A stretch of DNA of 64,000 bases, from the NCBI GenBank assembly GCA_965224765.1, contig CBDDAC010000014.1:186001-250000 (forward strand), in the 5' to 3' direction. Of the stretch, positions 42,720 to 51,918 are shown in pieces (the first letter of the stretch is position 1; the number at the start of each line of letters is the position of its first letter). Source of the stretch: CAZDBA01 sp965224765 (lineage in GTDB: Bacteria > Planctomycetota > Planctomycetia > Pirellulales > Pirellulaceae). Both the position numbers and the translations under genes were made by a program. The notes under the pieces were generated by a model. The model did no database searches. It worked only from the letters and a program-made list of their open reading frames with translations, and was not told where the DNA came from.

Positions 42720-44777
42720 TTGAAAACGAGTCTTCGAGTTTCCCGATTGGCATTGATTCACACGACCTTGCTCGTGGTGGTTTCGTTGTGCGCTGTGTTC
42801 TATTCTGGTTGCCGAATTTGGGATCCGGAAAACCTGGCGCGCCGGGCAGCATCCATTTCCACGATTGGTCAGAATAAGGTGAGTGCCAAGCCGGTTCGCC
42901 AAGCTGCCAAACTGGGCCCCGTTGGTCGGCTTATTGTTTCCAAGCCAGTTCCGTCTGAGCGTACACAGCAGCTATTGCGCCGCTACGTTTTGGACAAGAC
43001 TTATGAAACAGATCCCTTGACCGTACTCAAGGTCCTCAAGGGGCAGTGTCGAGGTAAGCCCGCTCTGACTGAAGTTCACGCGCTGGCTGAATTGGCGCAA
43101 ATTGAGGGAGACTGGATCAGTCGAGTCGGAAAACGAGAAGAAGCCAATCGCATGTATGCGACTGCGGTGTTGCACTCGTATCAATTCTTGTTCGACGATC
43201 AACTTGATCTGTTTCGAAATGCATATGACCCACAATTTCGCAGTATTTCTGACATCTACAATCGGTCTCTGGAAAGCCTCGTGAAGGGGTTAATTGATCA
43301 GGGAGAATTGATAGTAGGTAACGAAGTTTCAGTCGAAGGGATCGATGAAACACTCAATTTGAAGATCAATGTCCAAGGTCGTTGGAGCGATCAAGCGTTC
43401 GAAAGATTTGAGTTAGTCAGCAACTTTGAAGTCGAGGGCTTGGAAAATGAATACCGTACCTATGGACTTGGCGTTCCGATGATCGCAGTACGAAAACAGC
43501 AAGAGCAGCTGAATGCCAACGAAAAATACTATCCTCCAGGTCTTTCATTGCCGTTGACGGCTTTCATGCAGGTTACCCCTGAAAAGATTCGGCTGACCGG
43601 AGGTTCGACCAAAACGATTCAGGCAGAGTTAAAACTGATCGACCCGCTTCAGCAAACGATGGTTACCGTCAATGGTCGCCGAGCTCCATTGGAAAGCGAC
43701 ATCAGCACTCCCATGGCGTATTACCTGAATGATCCGATTTTAAACTCCAACTTGTTCGCAACTCTGGCCCTGTTGGATGCGAATTTTGCCAAAAACTTTC
43801 AAGGGCTTTATATGCTTGAGCCCTATGATCCCGACAAAATTCCCGTCGTCATGATTCATGGGTTCTGGTCCAGTCCGACAACATGGCTGCAAATGTTTAA
43901 CGACCTGAGAGCCAGCAAAGACATTCGTGACCACTATCAGTTTTGGTTTTACATGTACCCGACCGGACAGCCATTCTGGATCACTGCCGCACAAGCCCGA
44001 GAGGATTTGGCCACGGCGCGACGCGAACTCGATCCCAATAATCGGTCTTCCGCTTTGGATCAAATGGTTTTGGTTGGGCATAGTATGGGCGGACTGGTTG
44101 CGCGTATGCAGGTGATTGATAGTGGCCCGGACTTTTGGAACCTGGTCACCGATGAACCGTTTTCCGATGTGCAAGGTGAACCTGAGAGTCTGGAAAAGCT
44201 CAAGAATGTCTTTTCCTTTGAAGCCAACCCCTCGGTAAAGCGTGTTATCACCATCGCAACTCCACACCAGGGTAGTTTCTTTGCAAATCGAACCACTAGT
44301 TGGTTGAGTCACAAAGCGTTTACGCTTCCTCAGCTTTCGCGAAGCGAACACGAAAAGCTTATGAGTCAAAATCAAGACATTTTTGGCAAAACTGAGTTTG
44401 GTCAAGTGAAAACGAGTGTTGATTCAATAACGCCCGGCGCGCCTTTTATTGAGGTGCTCAATGAAAAACCCTTTGCCGAGGGTGTTGGCATTCACAATAT
44501 TTACGGCAGACTTTCAAGTTCGAGCCTGTTTACGAACGCCCGAAACCGCTCCGACAAGGGAGATGGAGTGGTGTCGCTGGAAAGTGCGACTGCGATCGAC
44601 GCAATTTCTCAATTGGAGGTCGACGCTGAGCATGTTGACGTCCATCAAGACCCCAAAACGATTCTTGAAGTTCGAAGGATTCTGGTCGATCATTTGGTTG
44701 AGACAGGCCGAATTCGGGCGGATCAACGAAAGGTTCTACCTGCCGGTCACTACGAAGCCGCGATGCCAGAGAAATAG
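42720..44777 (+). CDS. Large lipoprotein with a C-terminal alpha/beta-hydrolase (esterase/lipase) domain
   Basis: The 685-residue product starts at a TTG and has a lipoprotein-like N-terminus ('LALIHTTLLVVVSLCAVFYSGC', Cys 31). The first 370 residues form a domain I do not recognise, with a helical part (about 80-200) and a beta-rich part. The hydrolase domain follows: 'PVVMIHGFWSSPTTW', nucleophile elbow 'LVGHSMGGLVARM' (Ser about 456), 'ATPHQGS', and a likely His in 'AEHVDVHQDP'. It probably acts in the periplasm or at the outer membrane. Substrate unknown. Confidence 0.85.
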   Translation: MKTSLRVSRLALIHTTLLVVVSLCAVFYSGCRIWDPENLARRAASISTIGQNKVSAKPVRQAAKLGPVGRLIVSKPVPSERTQQLLRRYVLDKTYETDPLTVLKVLKGQCRGKPALTEVHALAELAQIEGDWISRVGKREEANRMYATAVLHSYQFLFDDQLDLFRNAYDPQFRSISDIYNRSLESLVKGLIDQGELIVGNEVSVEGIDETLNLKINVQGRWSDQAFERFELVSNFEVEGLENEYRTYGLGVPMIAVRKQQEQLNANEKYYPPGLSLPLTAFMQVTPEKIRLTGGSTKTIQAELKLIDPLQQTMVTVNGRRAPLESDISTPMAYYLNDPILNSNLFATLALLDANFAKNFQGLYMLEPYDPDKIPVVMIHGFWSSPTTWLQMFNDLRASKDIRDHYQFWFYMYPTGQPFWITAAQAREDLATARRELDPNNRSSALDQMVLVGHSMGGLVARMQVIDSGPDFWNLVTDEPFSDVQGEPESLEKLKNVFSFEANPSVKRVITIATPHQGSFFANRTTSWLSHKAFTLPQLSRSEHEKLMSQNQDIFGKTEFGQVKTSVDSITPGAPFIEVLNEKPFAEGVGIHNIYGRLSSSSLFTNARNRSDKGDGVVSLESATAIDAISQLEVDAEHVDVHQDPKTILEVRRILVDHLVETGRIRADQRKVLPAGHYEAAMPEK

Positions 44778-44805
44778 AGGCGGGGTCGACGGCAACTGCA
44801 CCACG

Positions 44806-46500
44806 TCACGATTTGGTTTTCACTTCAACCCCCAGATTTTGCGTTTTCAAATGTAGCCAGATTCCCGTCGCCGCAAAGAGGGACAGTGGAATCAGCATGA
44901 AAGGCGCCGAGATGGAAATTGTTAGAACCGCAAACATCATGCTGGTCGCCAGGATAAACCAGAGGCAGTGACGCTTTGCCAACACCAGGAAATGGTCCCA
45001 CATGTTTGGTGTGCGTCCCGGTGCAGCCCATTCACTGTTGAGCCCAATGATTTCCGCAATGACGTTGCCTTGCGGAAACGCGTATTCGAACGGTTCGATC
45101 GGCCCCCCGAATGCATCCAGATAATGGCGAGCATCCGCATTCATGTACTGCAAACTGACAGTGCGAATTTGGCTAGACGGCATTGAAGTGTTGCATTCCC
45201 TGTCTAGAAATTCTTGATCCAACATCTGGATAAAACGCTTGGGGATGGTGTTATGTGGAAAGCGATAGAAAAGAATTGCATCAACGTTGATTTGTTTCGC
45301 GTAGTCGATAAGGCCCTGAAGAATGACTTTCGATGAGATTCGATTGGATCCCTCTACTCCGTCTACAAATAGAATGGGCGTGTTGTCGGAATCGCCATCC
45401 AAAATTCTGCAGAGGCCCACTCGAACTCGCACTGCCCTACCCCGCCGGTCCGAAAAATCGAGTGCAGATATACTGGCGTTTTCTAGGTACTGAAAAGGAG
45501 ATAAACGCCCTTTGGTACTTCGACCTACCGCGTCGACCCCACGCAAGGAGGCGGAACTGTAAAAGTCTTTTTGGCTACAAAGATCTTGCCAGGGGTCGCG
45601 TTGCCAAACCTTGGCTTGGATCGTACGTTCGGGAAGCGCCAAAGCATCGCGCGGGTTGGTCAGCAACGCATTGAGTTTCGTCGCACTACTGGTCTCGGGT
45701 ACGACTTCTGTATCGAGAAGCAACTGCAATAACGACCAGGCATCCTCGACGCACAGGGTTTGTTGGCGAAGTTCAATCAACTGCTGTTGATTTGCTTTGA
45801 CAAATCGGGTCACACTTCGCTTCCCTTCTTTTAGATGCGATTGAAGTGGACCTGGAATGTGCTTGCGCGTCTCCTGGTTTTTGGTTCCCAGGAAGTTCAA
45901 TAGTTCGGAACGAATCATCTCGGGTTTTGTCAAAGGCGAGACGGAGTTGTAGGTATCATCTTCACGTTGGTACCAACGCAAATAGGTTGGATTATCCCAG
46001 GTGGATGAGACCCCCGAATCTTCAATGGCTAAAGTCGTTGTATGGAATTGTGGTTGCAAGTGGAGCCAACCGCGGTAGTTGCGCTGGGAAAGTGCGTGAG
46101 CGATTGAGTTCGCCAATAAGGGTTCCATGGGCCAAAGCAAGCGGCGCTGAATAAGCGTAACTAGATAGGTGAATAGAAATCCAGAACATCCGAAGGCCAG
46201 AACTCCCCCCACCCAACACAAAATGACCGAATTGGATTGATAGTTCACCGTGGCGATGATGTATAGGGTCACTATGCTCGCCAATAAAATCAAAACAAGA
46301 CTGGTGGCAATCGGCTGTCCCAACAAGGGATTGCAGTGATTGACGAATTGATTGCGCAAACGAGTGATGTCGATGTCGCTGAGTGAGCCTCCGCCGGCGC
46401 GAAAAATCCGCCAATGCCTTTGCATTTCTGGAGATCCCTTGTCTTCCAACATCGCCTCAACCTCATCTGTATCGAGACGATTTGCGTTATGATTATTCAT
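44806..46500 (-). CDS. Membrane protein of unknown function
   Basis: I do not recognise this 564-residue protein. Two helices lie near the N-terminus (about 65-120: 'SLVLILLASIVTLYIIATV', 'VGGVLAFGCSGFLFTYLVTLI') and two near the C-terminus (about 508-548: 'HCLWFILATSMMFAVLTISI', 'FMLIPLSLFAATGIWL'). Between them is a large soluble domain with 'TPILFVDGVEGSNRISSKVIL' and 'DAILFYRFPHNTIPKRFIQ'. It is convergent with the esterase gene (28 bp apart). The ATG at 46500 gives an Asn-rich, acidic N-terminus. Confidence 0.7.
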   Translation of the reverse strand: MNNHNANRLDTDEVEAMLEDKGSPEMQRHWRIFRAGGGSLSDIDITRLRNQFVNHCNPLLGQPIATSLVLILLASIVTLYIIATVNYQSNSVILCWVGGVLAFGCSGFLFTYLVTLIQRRLLWPMEPLLANSIAHALSQRNYRGWLHLQPQFHTTTLAIEDSGVSSTWDNPTYLRWYQREDDTYNSVSPLTKPEMIRSELLNFLGTKNQETRKHIPGPLQSHLKEGKRSVTRFVKANQQQLIELRQQTLCVEDAWSLLQLLLDTEVVPETSSATKLNALLTNPRDALALPERTIQAKVWQRDPWQDLCSQKDFYSSASLRGVDAVGRSTKGRLSPFQYLENASISALDFSDRRGRAVRVRVGLCRILDGDSDNTPILFVDGVEGSNRISSKVILQGLIDYAKQINVDAILFYRFPHNTIPKRFIQMLDQEFLDRECNTSMPSSQIRTVSLQYMNADARHYLDAFGGPIEPFEYAFPQGNVIAEIIGLNSEWAAPGRTPNMWDHFLVLAKRHCLWFILATSMMFAVLTISISAPFMLIPLSLFAATGIWLHLKTQNLGVEVKTKS

Positions 46501-46793
46501 GCGTCAATTTTAGCGCGGAGAATAGTCAGCGGATAGCTGCGAATTTGCTGTTCTGCGTTGGGAAGGAAAAGATTCTATGAAACTTTTCGTATCCAAGAGT
46601 TAGCTCCAATCCACTGGGCCTTCAGCGGAGACTCTTGATTGACATGATGAACCTTGCGTTCTTCGTTGATGACGAGATGCGATTCTATTTGGAATACATG
46701 GCATTTAGAGGGCGTTTCATTTCAGTGTATCGCTTGTGCCGTCATTCTCGCCGCAACGGCAATACGAGGAAACGCGATGGCAGGTGCAACTTG
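46501..46793. other. Short flank left of the IS66 element
   Basis: I see no gene in this flank. Removing the IS66 element joins it to 49557 onward without creating a clear longer reading frame, so the element does not obviously interrupt a gene. Confidence 0.4.
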
Positions 46794-46862
46794 CATACGA
46801 TGTAAGCGCGCAACAGGGCCGTATGTTTTTGCGGTTGTCTGCGGTCGATCGCCAGTTGCTTT

Positions 46863-48608
46863 TTAGCGGGAATTTTTCTTGCGGCGTTGGTTGCGTTTGA
46901 CTTTCTTTCGATCGGTGCGTTCGCGACGTTCGCGGCCCCGATACTGGCGAATCGCTTCGGGGTGGTCGGTAGCCCAGTTCCAGGGCAGCAACGGCTCGTA
47001 GTCGGTGAGGCCGCTGAGGAGTTGGTCGAGGACGTCTTTTGTGTAAACCCACACATCAAGATCGTTGCGTAATGCGCTGCTGACCAAGGTCATGAATCCG
47101 GCGCTCCGCTCACCGGCGGCAAGGCTTCCGGCGAACATCCAATTTTTTCTGCCAATGGCGACCTGCTTCATCAACTGCTCGGTCTCGTTGTTGTCGGTCG
47201 GCAACGAGGCATTGGACAGGTACAGATTCAACTCAGCGAAGTGATTGCGGACGTACTGAATCGCCTTGCCGTAATCGCTCTTGGGCAAGATCACATTGGT
47301 CGTGCGGTCTTTGACTTGATCAAGCCACTGGCCAATCGTATCCCAAATCGGTTGGGCTTCGGCTTGGCGCAGCGACAAACGCTCATCATCCGACATCGGC
47401 TTGCCGCGATCTTCGATATCGTAAAGCTGCTGGTACCATGCCAACCATTGACGGCGATCGGCCGGATACGCGGTCGACTCATGAATCTTGCGGCGCGCAT
47501 GAGCATTGCAAGCCGCGCGGACGATTTGACCATCGGAACCGGTGGCAATCGACTTGAACCCGTGCCAACAATCACCCAACAATGTTCCCTTATAATTAGC
47601 GAAGAACAGTTCTGGGCCGTCGCGATGGCGGCTGACCGTAAAGTCGAACACGTTCAGTTTGATATTCGTGCCCCGATAAGCCCACATCTTGGCGCGGATG
47701 CTCGGTTTGTTTTCGTTGAGCGCCGCGGTGAAGACTTCGTGGATGCGGCGTTGTTTGGAATCGGCAAGATCGAATTCAGGAAGTGTTTTCGGATAAAGCA
47801 GTGTCACGCTTGTGTCGTCGCAACCGATGATGGAATCGGACTGTACTACTGTTTTGAAGTAGGCCAACAACGGTTCGATTACAAAATGAGTTTGCGATTG
47901 AATGTTCAGCATTGTGCTGCGGCCCGGAGTCCAGCCGCTGCCAGCGAAGTAATCTTCCAGGCGGTAGATCGGCAGGTGATAGCCCCATTTGCCGGTGATG
48001 ATCTCGGCCGCGATGCTGGAGTCGTACTTGTTGCCTTCGACGATTCCGGTCGGACGCTCGGGAGAGGCGATGCCGCACTGCGGGTTGTTCTGACAAGCGT
48101 ACTTCGGGTAAACGGTCACGCGGACTTTTAGCTGAGGGCGTTCGAATTCCAGAGTTTCAGTGCGATCCCACATCGACTCGGGAAGCAGCGTTTTCTCGCC
48201 GTGATCCGGGCAGGTCTTTTCTGCTTCGGGAAGTTCAGCGGTGACTTCGTAACGAGGCAGCTTGGCGGGAAGGCTCTCGTCACGTTTCTTTTTCGGCTTG
48301 CGACGCTGGTGAGCCGGAATCCGATCGGCTTCTTCCAGAGCATCGCCCAGTCCTGCTGCCGCGTCGGCCGCGTCATCGGTATCGCCAAAGTCCAGACGAA
48401 GTTGATCGGGGGCGGCAATGTATCGTTCACTACGAGCCAGAAATCTCTCTCGCCACAGTTTGTGGTAGGCCGCTTCCCACCCGGCCGACTTCTGCTCAAG
48501 CTGACCGATGATGTCGTTTTTCTTCAGCAGCTGAGTCTCTTGCGATTGTAGCCTCGCAATCAATTGCTCTCTCGAAAGTGTTGTCGGATCAACCATGCAA
48601 TCAAGCAT
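46863..48608 (-). CDS. tnpC: IS66 transposase TnpC
   Basis: The 581-residue DDE transposase of the IS66 element shows an N-terminal coiled coil ('LIARLQSQETQLLKKNDIIGQLEQK'), a zinc-binding segment ('KTCPDHGEKTLL', 'YACQNNPQC'), the core with 'IGCDDTSVTLL' (Asp), 'LLGDCWHGF' (Asp) and 'LPTDNNETEQLMKQVAIGRKNW' (Glu), and the typical 'WMFAGSLAAGERSA'. The tail is rich in Arg/Lys. It looks full length. Encoded after tnpB with a 134-bp gap. Confidence 0.95.
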   Translation of the reverse strand: MLDCMVDPTTLSREQLIARLQSQETQLLKKNDIIGQLEQKSAGWEAAYHKLWRERFLARSERYIAAPDQLRLDFGDTDDAADAAAGLGDALEEADRIPAHQRRKPKKKRDESLPAKLPRYEVTAELPEAEKTCPDHGEKTLLPESMWDRTETLEFERPQLKVRVTVYPKYACQNNPQCGIASPERPTGIVEGNKYDSSIAAEIITGKWGYHLPIYRLEDYFAGSGWTPGRSTMLNIQSQTHFVIEPLLAYFKTVVQSDSIIGCDDTSVTLLYPKTLPEFDLADSKQRRIHEVFTAALNENKPSIRAKMWAYRGTNIKLNVFDFTVSRHRDGPELFFANYKGTLLGDCWHGFKSIATGSDGQIVRAACNAHARRKIHESTAYPADRRQWLAWYQQLYDIEDRGKPMSDDERLSLRQAEAQPIWDTIGQWLDQVKDRTTNVILPKSDYGKAIQYVRNHFAELNLYLSNASLPTDNNETEQLMKQVAIGRKNWMFAGSLAAGERSAGFMTLVSSALRNDLDVWVYTKDVLDQLLSGLTDYEPLLPWNWATDHPEAIRQYRGRERRERTDRKKVKRNQRRKKNSR

Positions 48609-48742
48609 AAGAATTCCTGGGCGGCTAGCCAGACCACTTCGGTGACTTTACAAAAAAAAAGCAAACATTCTTTTCGCGTCGCTGCGTGTGAATGTTTGCT
48701 CCCCAGTGGCACGCCAATACAAACTGACTCAAGCCGTAACCA

Positions 48743-49102
48743 TCAGGCCACTGCATCCGGGTATCGTTTGCGACGGCGCTGATAAGCCTTCAGCGAAACG
48801 CCCGAGAGCAACAACGAAAGCTGCGTGGCATTCATGCTCAGTTTGCACGAATCGGTTTTCGTGGCCAGCGTTTCAAAAGTACCCGCTTCGAGCACCCGAT
48901 AATACATCCAAAATCCACCCGCCTCGAAATACAACAACTTCATTCGGTCACGGCGACGATTGATAAAGACAAACAAACTTCCATCAGTCGGATCCGATTG
49001 AAACTCGTCCCGAACAATACCGGACAGGCCGTTGATGCCTTTTCGCATGTCTGCGACAGACACGTACACATAGATCTTGATTCCGCTGGCCAGGTTCAAC
49101 AT
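48743..49102 (-). CDS. tnpB: IS66 accessory protein TnpB
   Basis: The 119-residue IS66 Orf2 protein has 'IKIYVYVSVADMRKGINGLSGIV' at the start and 'LFVFINRRRDRMKLLYFEAGGFWMYYRVLEAGTF' in the middle, both family landmarks. It overlaps tnpA by 7 bp. It is needed for transposition together with TnpA and TnpC in the family. Length is normal. Confidence 0.95.
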   Translation of the reverse strand: MLNLASGIKIYVYVSVADMRKGINGLSGIVRDEFQSDPTDGSLFVFINRRRDRMKLLYFEAGGFWMYYRVLEAGTFETLATKTDSCKLSMNATQLSLLLSGVSLKAYQRRRKRYPDAVA

Positions 49103-49470
49103 GTCTGCGCCCCGCTTACTTGCAACGCCGATTCGATCAGTTGCTCGACCACCGCCTGGATCACATTCGGGTCGTCCCCAAGTTCCAGTTCGATGCCACC
49201 GGGAAGTCGCACCTTCAAGCCCGGCTGATGTGCGCGGGGCGGTGCCAATGAAACCGGTTCAAACCTCATGGGGCTAACCGGTTTGACAAACTCCGCCGAT
49301 GCGTCCGTGGCGGACTCCAGAGCCTTTAGCTTTTTCCGCCAAAGATAAAACGAGGGCTGGGAAACGCCTTCGGAGCGACAAAACTCCACCACCGTCTGGC
49401 TGGACTTGGAATATCGCAACAACCGCTGGCACCACTCTTCTACTTTTCTCGATCTCGATTGATCTGGCAT
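49096..49470 (-). CDS. tnpA: IS66 accessory protein TnpA
   Basis: The 124-residue IS66 Orf1 protein has a helix-turn-helix-like N-terminus ('WCQRLLRYSKSSQTVVEFCRSEGVSQPSFYLWRKKL', about 13-48) and the C-terminal 'LKVRLPGGIELELGDDPNVIQAVVEQL' typical of the family. It is the first gene of the element and starts about 80 bp inside the right inverted repeat. Confidence 0.93.
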   Translation of the reverse strand: MPDQSRSRKVEEWCQRLLRYSKSSQTVVEFCRSEGVSQPSFYLWRKKLKALESATDASAEFVKPVSPMRFEPVSLAPPRAHQPGLKVRLPGGIELELGDDPNVIQAVVEQLIESALQVSGAQTC

Positions 49471-49678
49471 CTTCAGTCTCCTGTTTCAGAATTCTTCAAA
49501 TCCCTCAACATAAATCAGCCGTCAACAACCGTTCTGATGCGCGCTTACCATACGATGCGATAGTCCAGTCCAACTTGTCCTAACGCGAATTGAATAGCGG
49601 AAACTTGTTTCCGATGTCTGATAGAGAAGGGCCGGAAGTGGCTACTGCTGCATCCTGCAGCAAGTGAAGGAAACGATT

Positions 49679-50062
49679 CTATTGACCAGACAGTTCTGCA
49701 AGGATCTCTTGCAGGCGATTGTGCGAAAGCGTCCTAGGGAGTGACTCCCGTGACACCGTTGATGGAATAGGCTGTGGTTGTTTCTGCGATTCCAACCGAG
49801 GGTTGGTTGAAGGCTTGAAGGGAACCACATCAATGCAATCTTCGTCGAGAGGTTTTTCCGAATCGTTGTTGAATACGATTGTGACTTCGGCCATGGTTTC
49901 GGGTTGATCAACATGCTTGGGCAATTCGCCTCGAATTACTCTTACATTTCGAGGAGCTTCGATTCCGAGGCGAACTGTATTTCCTTTGATCTTGAGGACG
50001 GTGATTTTAACGTTTTCACCGATTACAATTTCCTGGTTTAGCTTCCTTGAGAGGACTAACAT
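49679..50062 (-). CDS. csrA: Carbon storage regulator CsrA with an extended C-terminus
   Basis: CsrA is a small RNA-binding dimer that controls translation by binding GGA sites in mRNA leaders. The core is typical: 'MLVLSRKLNQEIVIGENVKITVLKIKGNTVRLGIEAPRNVRVIRGEL' (residues 1-47), with the RNA-contact residues at 'VRLGI' and 'RNVRVIR'. Usual CsrA proteins have 60-75 residues; this one has 127, with an acidic then Pro/Gln-rich tail (about 58-127) of unknown role. It lies next to the IS66 element and has no flagellar gene nearby. Confidence 0.93.
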   Translation of the reverse strand: MLVLSRKLNQEIVIGENVKITVLKIKGNTVRLGIEAPRNVRVIRGELPKHVDQPETMAEVTIVFNNDSEKPLDEDCIDVVPFKPSTNPRLESQKQPQPIPSTVSRESLPRTLSHNRLQEILAELSGQ

Positions 50063-50541
50063 ATGACACTCCTTTGCGTTAGTAGTTTTCTTTTCAATTG
50101 AATGCTATGCAGTCGGTGTGCCAAAGAAAAACCTCCAGCGTCGTTTTGTGCCGTAAAACCTTTGGCCTTAGGGGGTTACGAAGTTATTGATGGTCCGTGA
50201 TTGCACATGACAGCTGAGCGAGGGTGTCCAATTTTGGTAAATTTGTCATGGATTGAGACAAATTTACTAAAGTCGAACCGCGGTTTGGTCGGAAGGACTT
50301 TCGGGGTAGTCACGAACCTAAAGATACAAACCTGATGCCGTGCTAGCATCCGGGCGTGCGTTTGATGGAAAGACACTGTAAGGAGAACCAAGCCTTCCTG
50401 CTCGAAAGACTCTATGATTTGGATGCAACGGCGTTTGCTCGGTCACGACTTAGGAAGTTGAGCTACCGGCAATTTTCGATACGGAATTCAAAACGCGGCT
50501 CGCGCGACAGGTCCAAGCGTGTTCGCTTTATCAAAAAGAGG
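50063..50541. other. Intergenic region upstream of csrA
   Basis: This 479-bp stretch between two minus-strand genes contains an 11-bp perfect inverted repeat, GTAAATTTGTC-atggattga-GACAAATTTAC (50237-50267). It could be a transcription terminator for the upstream UVR-motif gene or a regulator site. No gene is seen. Confidence 0.5.
50237..50267. promoter_or_regulatory. Perfect 11-bp inverted repeat
   Basis: GTAAATTTGTC and GACAAATTTAC flank a 9-nt spacer, about 170 bp upstream of the csrA start. AT-rich arms and the spacing could serve a dimeric regulator or a hairpin; the sequence does not decide. Confidence 0.4.
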
Positions 50542-51339
50542 TTACAGAGTTTCGTTAGAATTGTCGCTGTCTTCGGCAAGATTTGGATATGACATGTCGA
50601 TCGCGCTTTGCCTGATCATGTCTCTGATTTCGGCAGCTTTTTCGTAGTCTTCCAATTCAATTGCTTGAGCTAACTGTTGATCCAGCGGGTCGCCGATCTT
50701 ATATCGTTCCTTCAGGCTATCGCGAAATTCGGTCAACCGGACAACCAGCTCGTCTTCTTCGAATTGATCATCGGCTTCGTATTCTTCAAAAAGTAGTCGC
50801 ATGCGATCCAAGCCTCGATTGACTTCCTCGATTGCCAGCTCGGGATTGTCGTTCTCGTTCTCGTCTTCGTCGATTGCTCCTAACGCAGCTGCCTGAGTAC
50901 GGTGATAGATGACAAAGGGGCGGTATTGCTCGTGTGAAATGGTCCACTGCTCGTCGGCTGAGTGGATTTTGCAAAAGTCCATTAGTTGCAACGTGTGATC
51001 GGCGTCAGCAACGGCTTTGTTGAATTCTTTCAACTGGAGCCAGCAAACGCGGCGGTGATAGTATTGAACGAATTCTCGATCAATTTCAATGCAGTGATTT
51101 TCATCGAGCGCGAACTCCTCGGCCTGAGTTGCCTTTTTGGTCAGATAGTCAAAATAGGTTTTTGCACCATGGGGTCGTTTGCCATCTGGGCGATCGACAA
51201 TTTCCATCTGAAGCAGACCCATATCGACTCGCATTTGCAGCACTTCACGGCCAGGCAAATGAAGTTGACGGACGTTGACATTGAATGGATCAAAGGGCCA
51301 TTGTGTCAGTATTTCGTCGATGTCGTGATGCTCTTTCAT
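50542..51339 (-). CDS. UVR-motif (UvrB/UvrC interaction motif) protein
   Basis: The 265-residue soluble protein ends in a UVR motif ('DQQLAQAIELEDYEKAAEIRDMIRQ', about 222-246), the helix-hairpin found in UvrB, UvrC, McsA and ClpC that mediates protein contacts. The body (about 1-170) has a TPR-like helical part ('VQYYHRRVCWLQLKEFNKAVADADHTLQLMD') preceded by a region I do not recognise. Planctomycetes carry similar proteins of unknown role. It lacks McsA zinc fingers. ATG start. Confidence 0.75.
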   Translation of the reverse strand: MKEHHDIDEILTQWPFDPFNVNVRQLHLPGREVLQMRVDMGLLQMEIVDRPDGKRPHGAKTYFDYLTKKATQAEEFALDENHCIEIDREFVQYYHRRVCWLQLKEFNKAVADADHTLQLMDFCKIHSADEQWTISHEQYRPFVIYHRTQAAALGAIDEDENENDNPELAIEEVNRGLDRMRLLFEEYEADDQFEEDELVVRLTEFRDSLKERYKIGDPLDQQLAQAIELEDYEKAAEIRDMIRQSAIDMSYPNLAEDSDNSNETL

Positions 51340-51472
51340 GATGGGCTCCTTTTAACGTGGACGCAAAAGTATACGTCAAATTACAGCGGGACCAACCGAG
51401 CCGGTTTAATAAGATCGGCACAATCGGAACCCAAACATTAATTTTCCACATCGGAATTGTTTCGTGTCAGGG

Positions 51473-51898
51473 CTAGTCGTCACGACGAGGTTTGGTGCGA
51501 CGAAGCTGTTTTTTATTGGAATTGCGACGTTTTTCCTCCAAACGCTTGCGGTTGGCTGCTTTTGATTTTTTTGCGGGTTTCCGACGTTTGGGCTCGTCAG
51601 CGACGCTAAGGATCATTTCACGAAGCTTATTTAGGGCGTCTGCGACATTGCGTCCTTGGTCTCGAAACCGGTGCGAATTAACGATCAATTCACCCGTTTT
51701 GGCGATTCGTCTACGGAAGTTTTGCTTCAGCCGACTGAGGATGGATGGTGTAAGGCTGGTTGTTTTTTCGACGTCCCACTTCAAAATAACTTTCGTATTC
51801 AGCTTGTTGACGTTTTGGCCCCCTGGCCCCGGGGATCGCGCAAAGCTGAATTTGAATTCTTTCAGCGGGATCGAATGTTGTTCGTTGATTTTTAACAA
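51473..51898 (-). CDS. arfB: Peptidyl-tRNA hydrolase ArfB (YaeJ-like)
   Basis: ArfB rescues ribosomes stalled at mRNA ends by hydrolysing peptidyl-tRNA. The product (141 aa) has the catalytic GGQ motif at residues 26-28 ('SPGPGGQNVNKLNT') and a Lys/Arg-rich C-terminal tail (about 104-141) that in ArfB enters the mRNA channel. Length fits the family. The gene is divergent from the PQQ-propeller lipoprotein, with 20 bp between starts, so promoters overlap closely. Confidence 0.92.
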   Translation of the reverse strand: MLKINEQHSIPLKEFKFSFARSPGPGGQNVNKLNTKVILKWDVEKTTSLTPSILSRLKQNFRRRIAKTGELIVNSHRFRDQGRNVADALNKLREMILSVADEPKRRKPAKKSKAANRKRLEEKRRNSNKKQLRRTKPRRDD

Positions 51899-51918
51899 GG
51901 GACTGGCCGGTAGGTGAA

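Larger units (their letters stand above)
46794..49556 (-). mobile_element. Complete IS66-family insertion sequence with 8-bp target duplication
   Basis: The element itself is 46802-49548 (2747 bp). Its ends are inverted repeats: left GTAAGCGCGCAACAGGGC, right (complement) GTAAGCGCGCATCAGAAC. It is bordered on both sides by CATACGAT (46794-46801 and 49549-49556), the 8-bp duplication expected for IS66. It carries tnpA, tnpB and tnpC on the minus strand, all apparently intact. The clean duplication suggests a fairly recent insertion. Confidence 0.95.

Noticed and set aside
47241..48131. 296-codon open frame opposite the IS66 transposase gene
   Set aside because: Antisense shadow of tnpC; the TnpC reading has full family motifs.
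50356..50592. 78-codon open frame upstream of the UVR-motif gene end
   Set aside because: Overlaps the end of a well-supported gene on the other strand and has no protein-like pattern.
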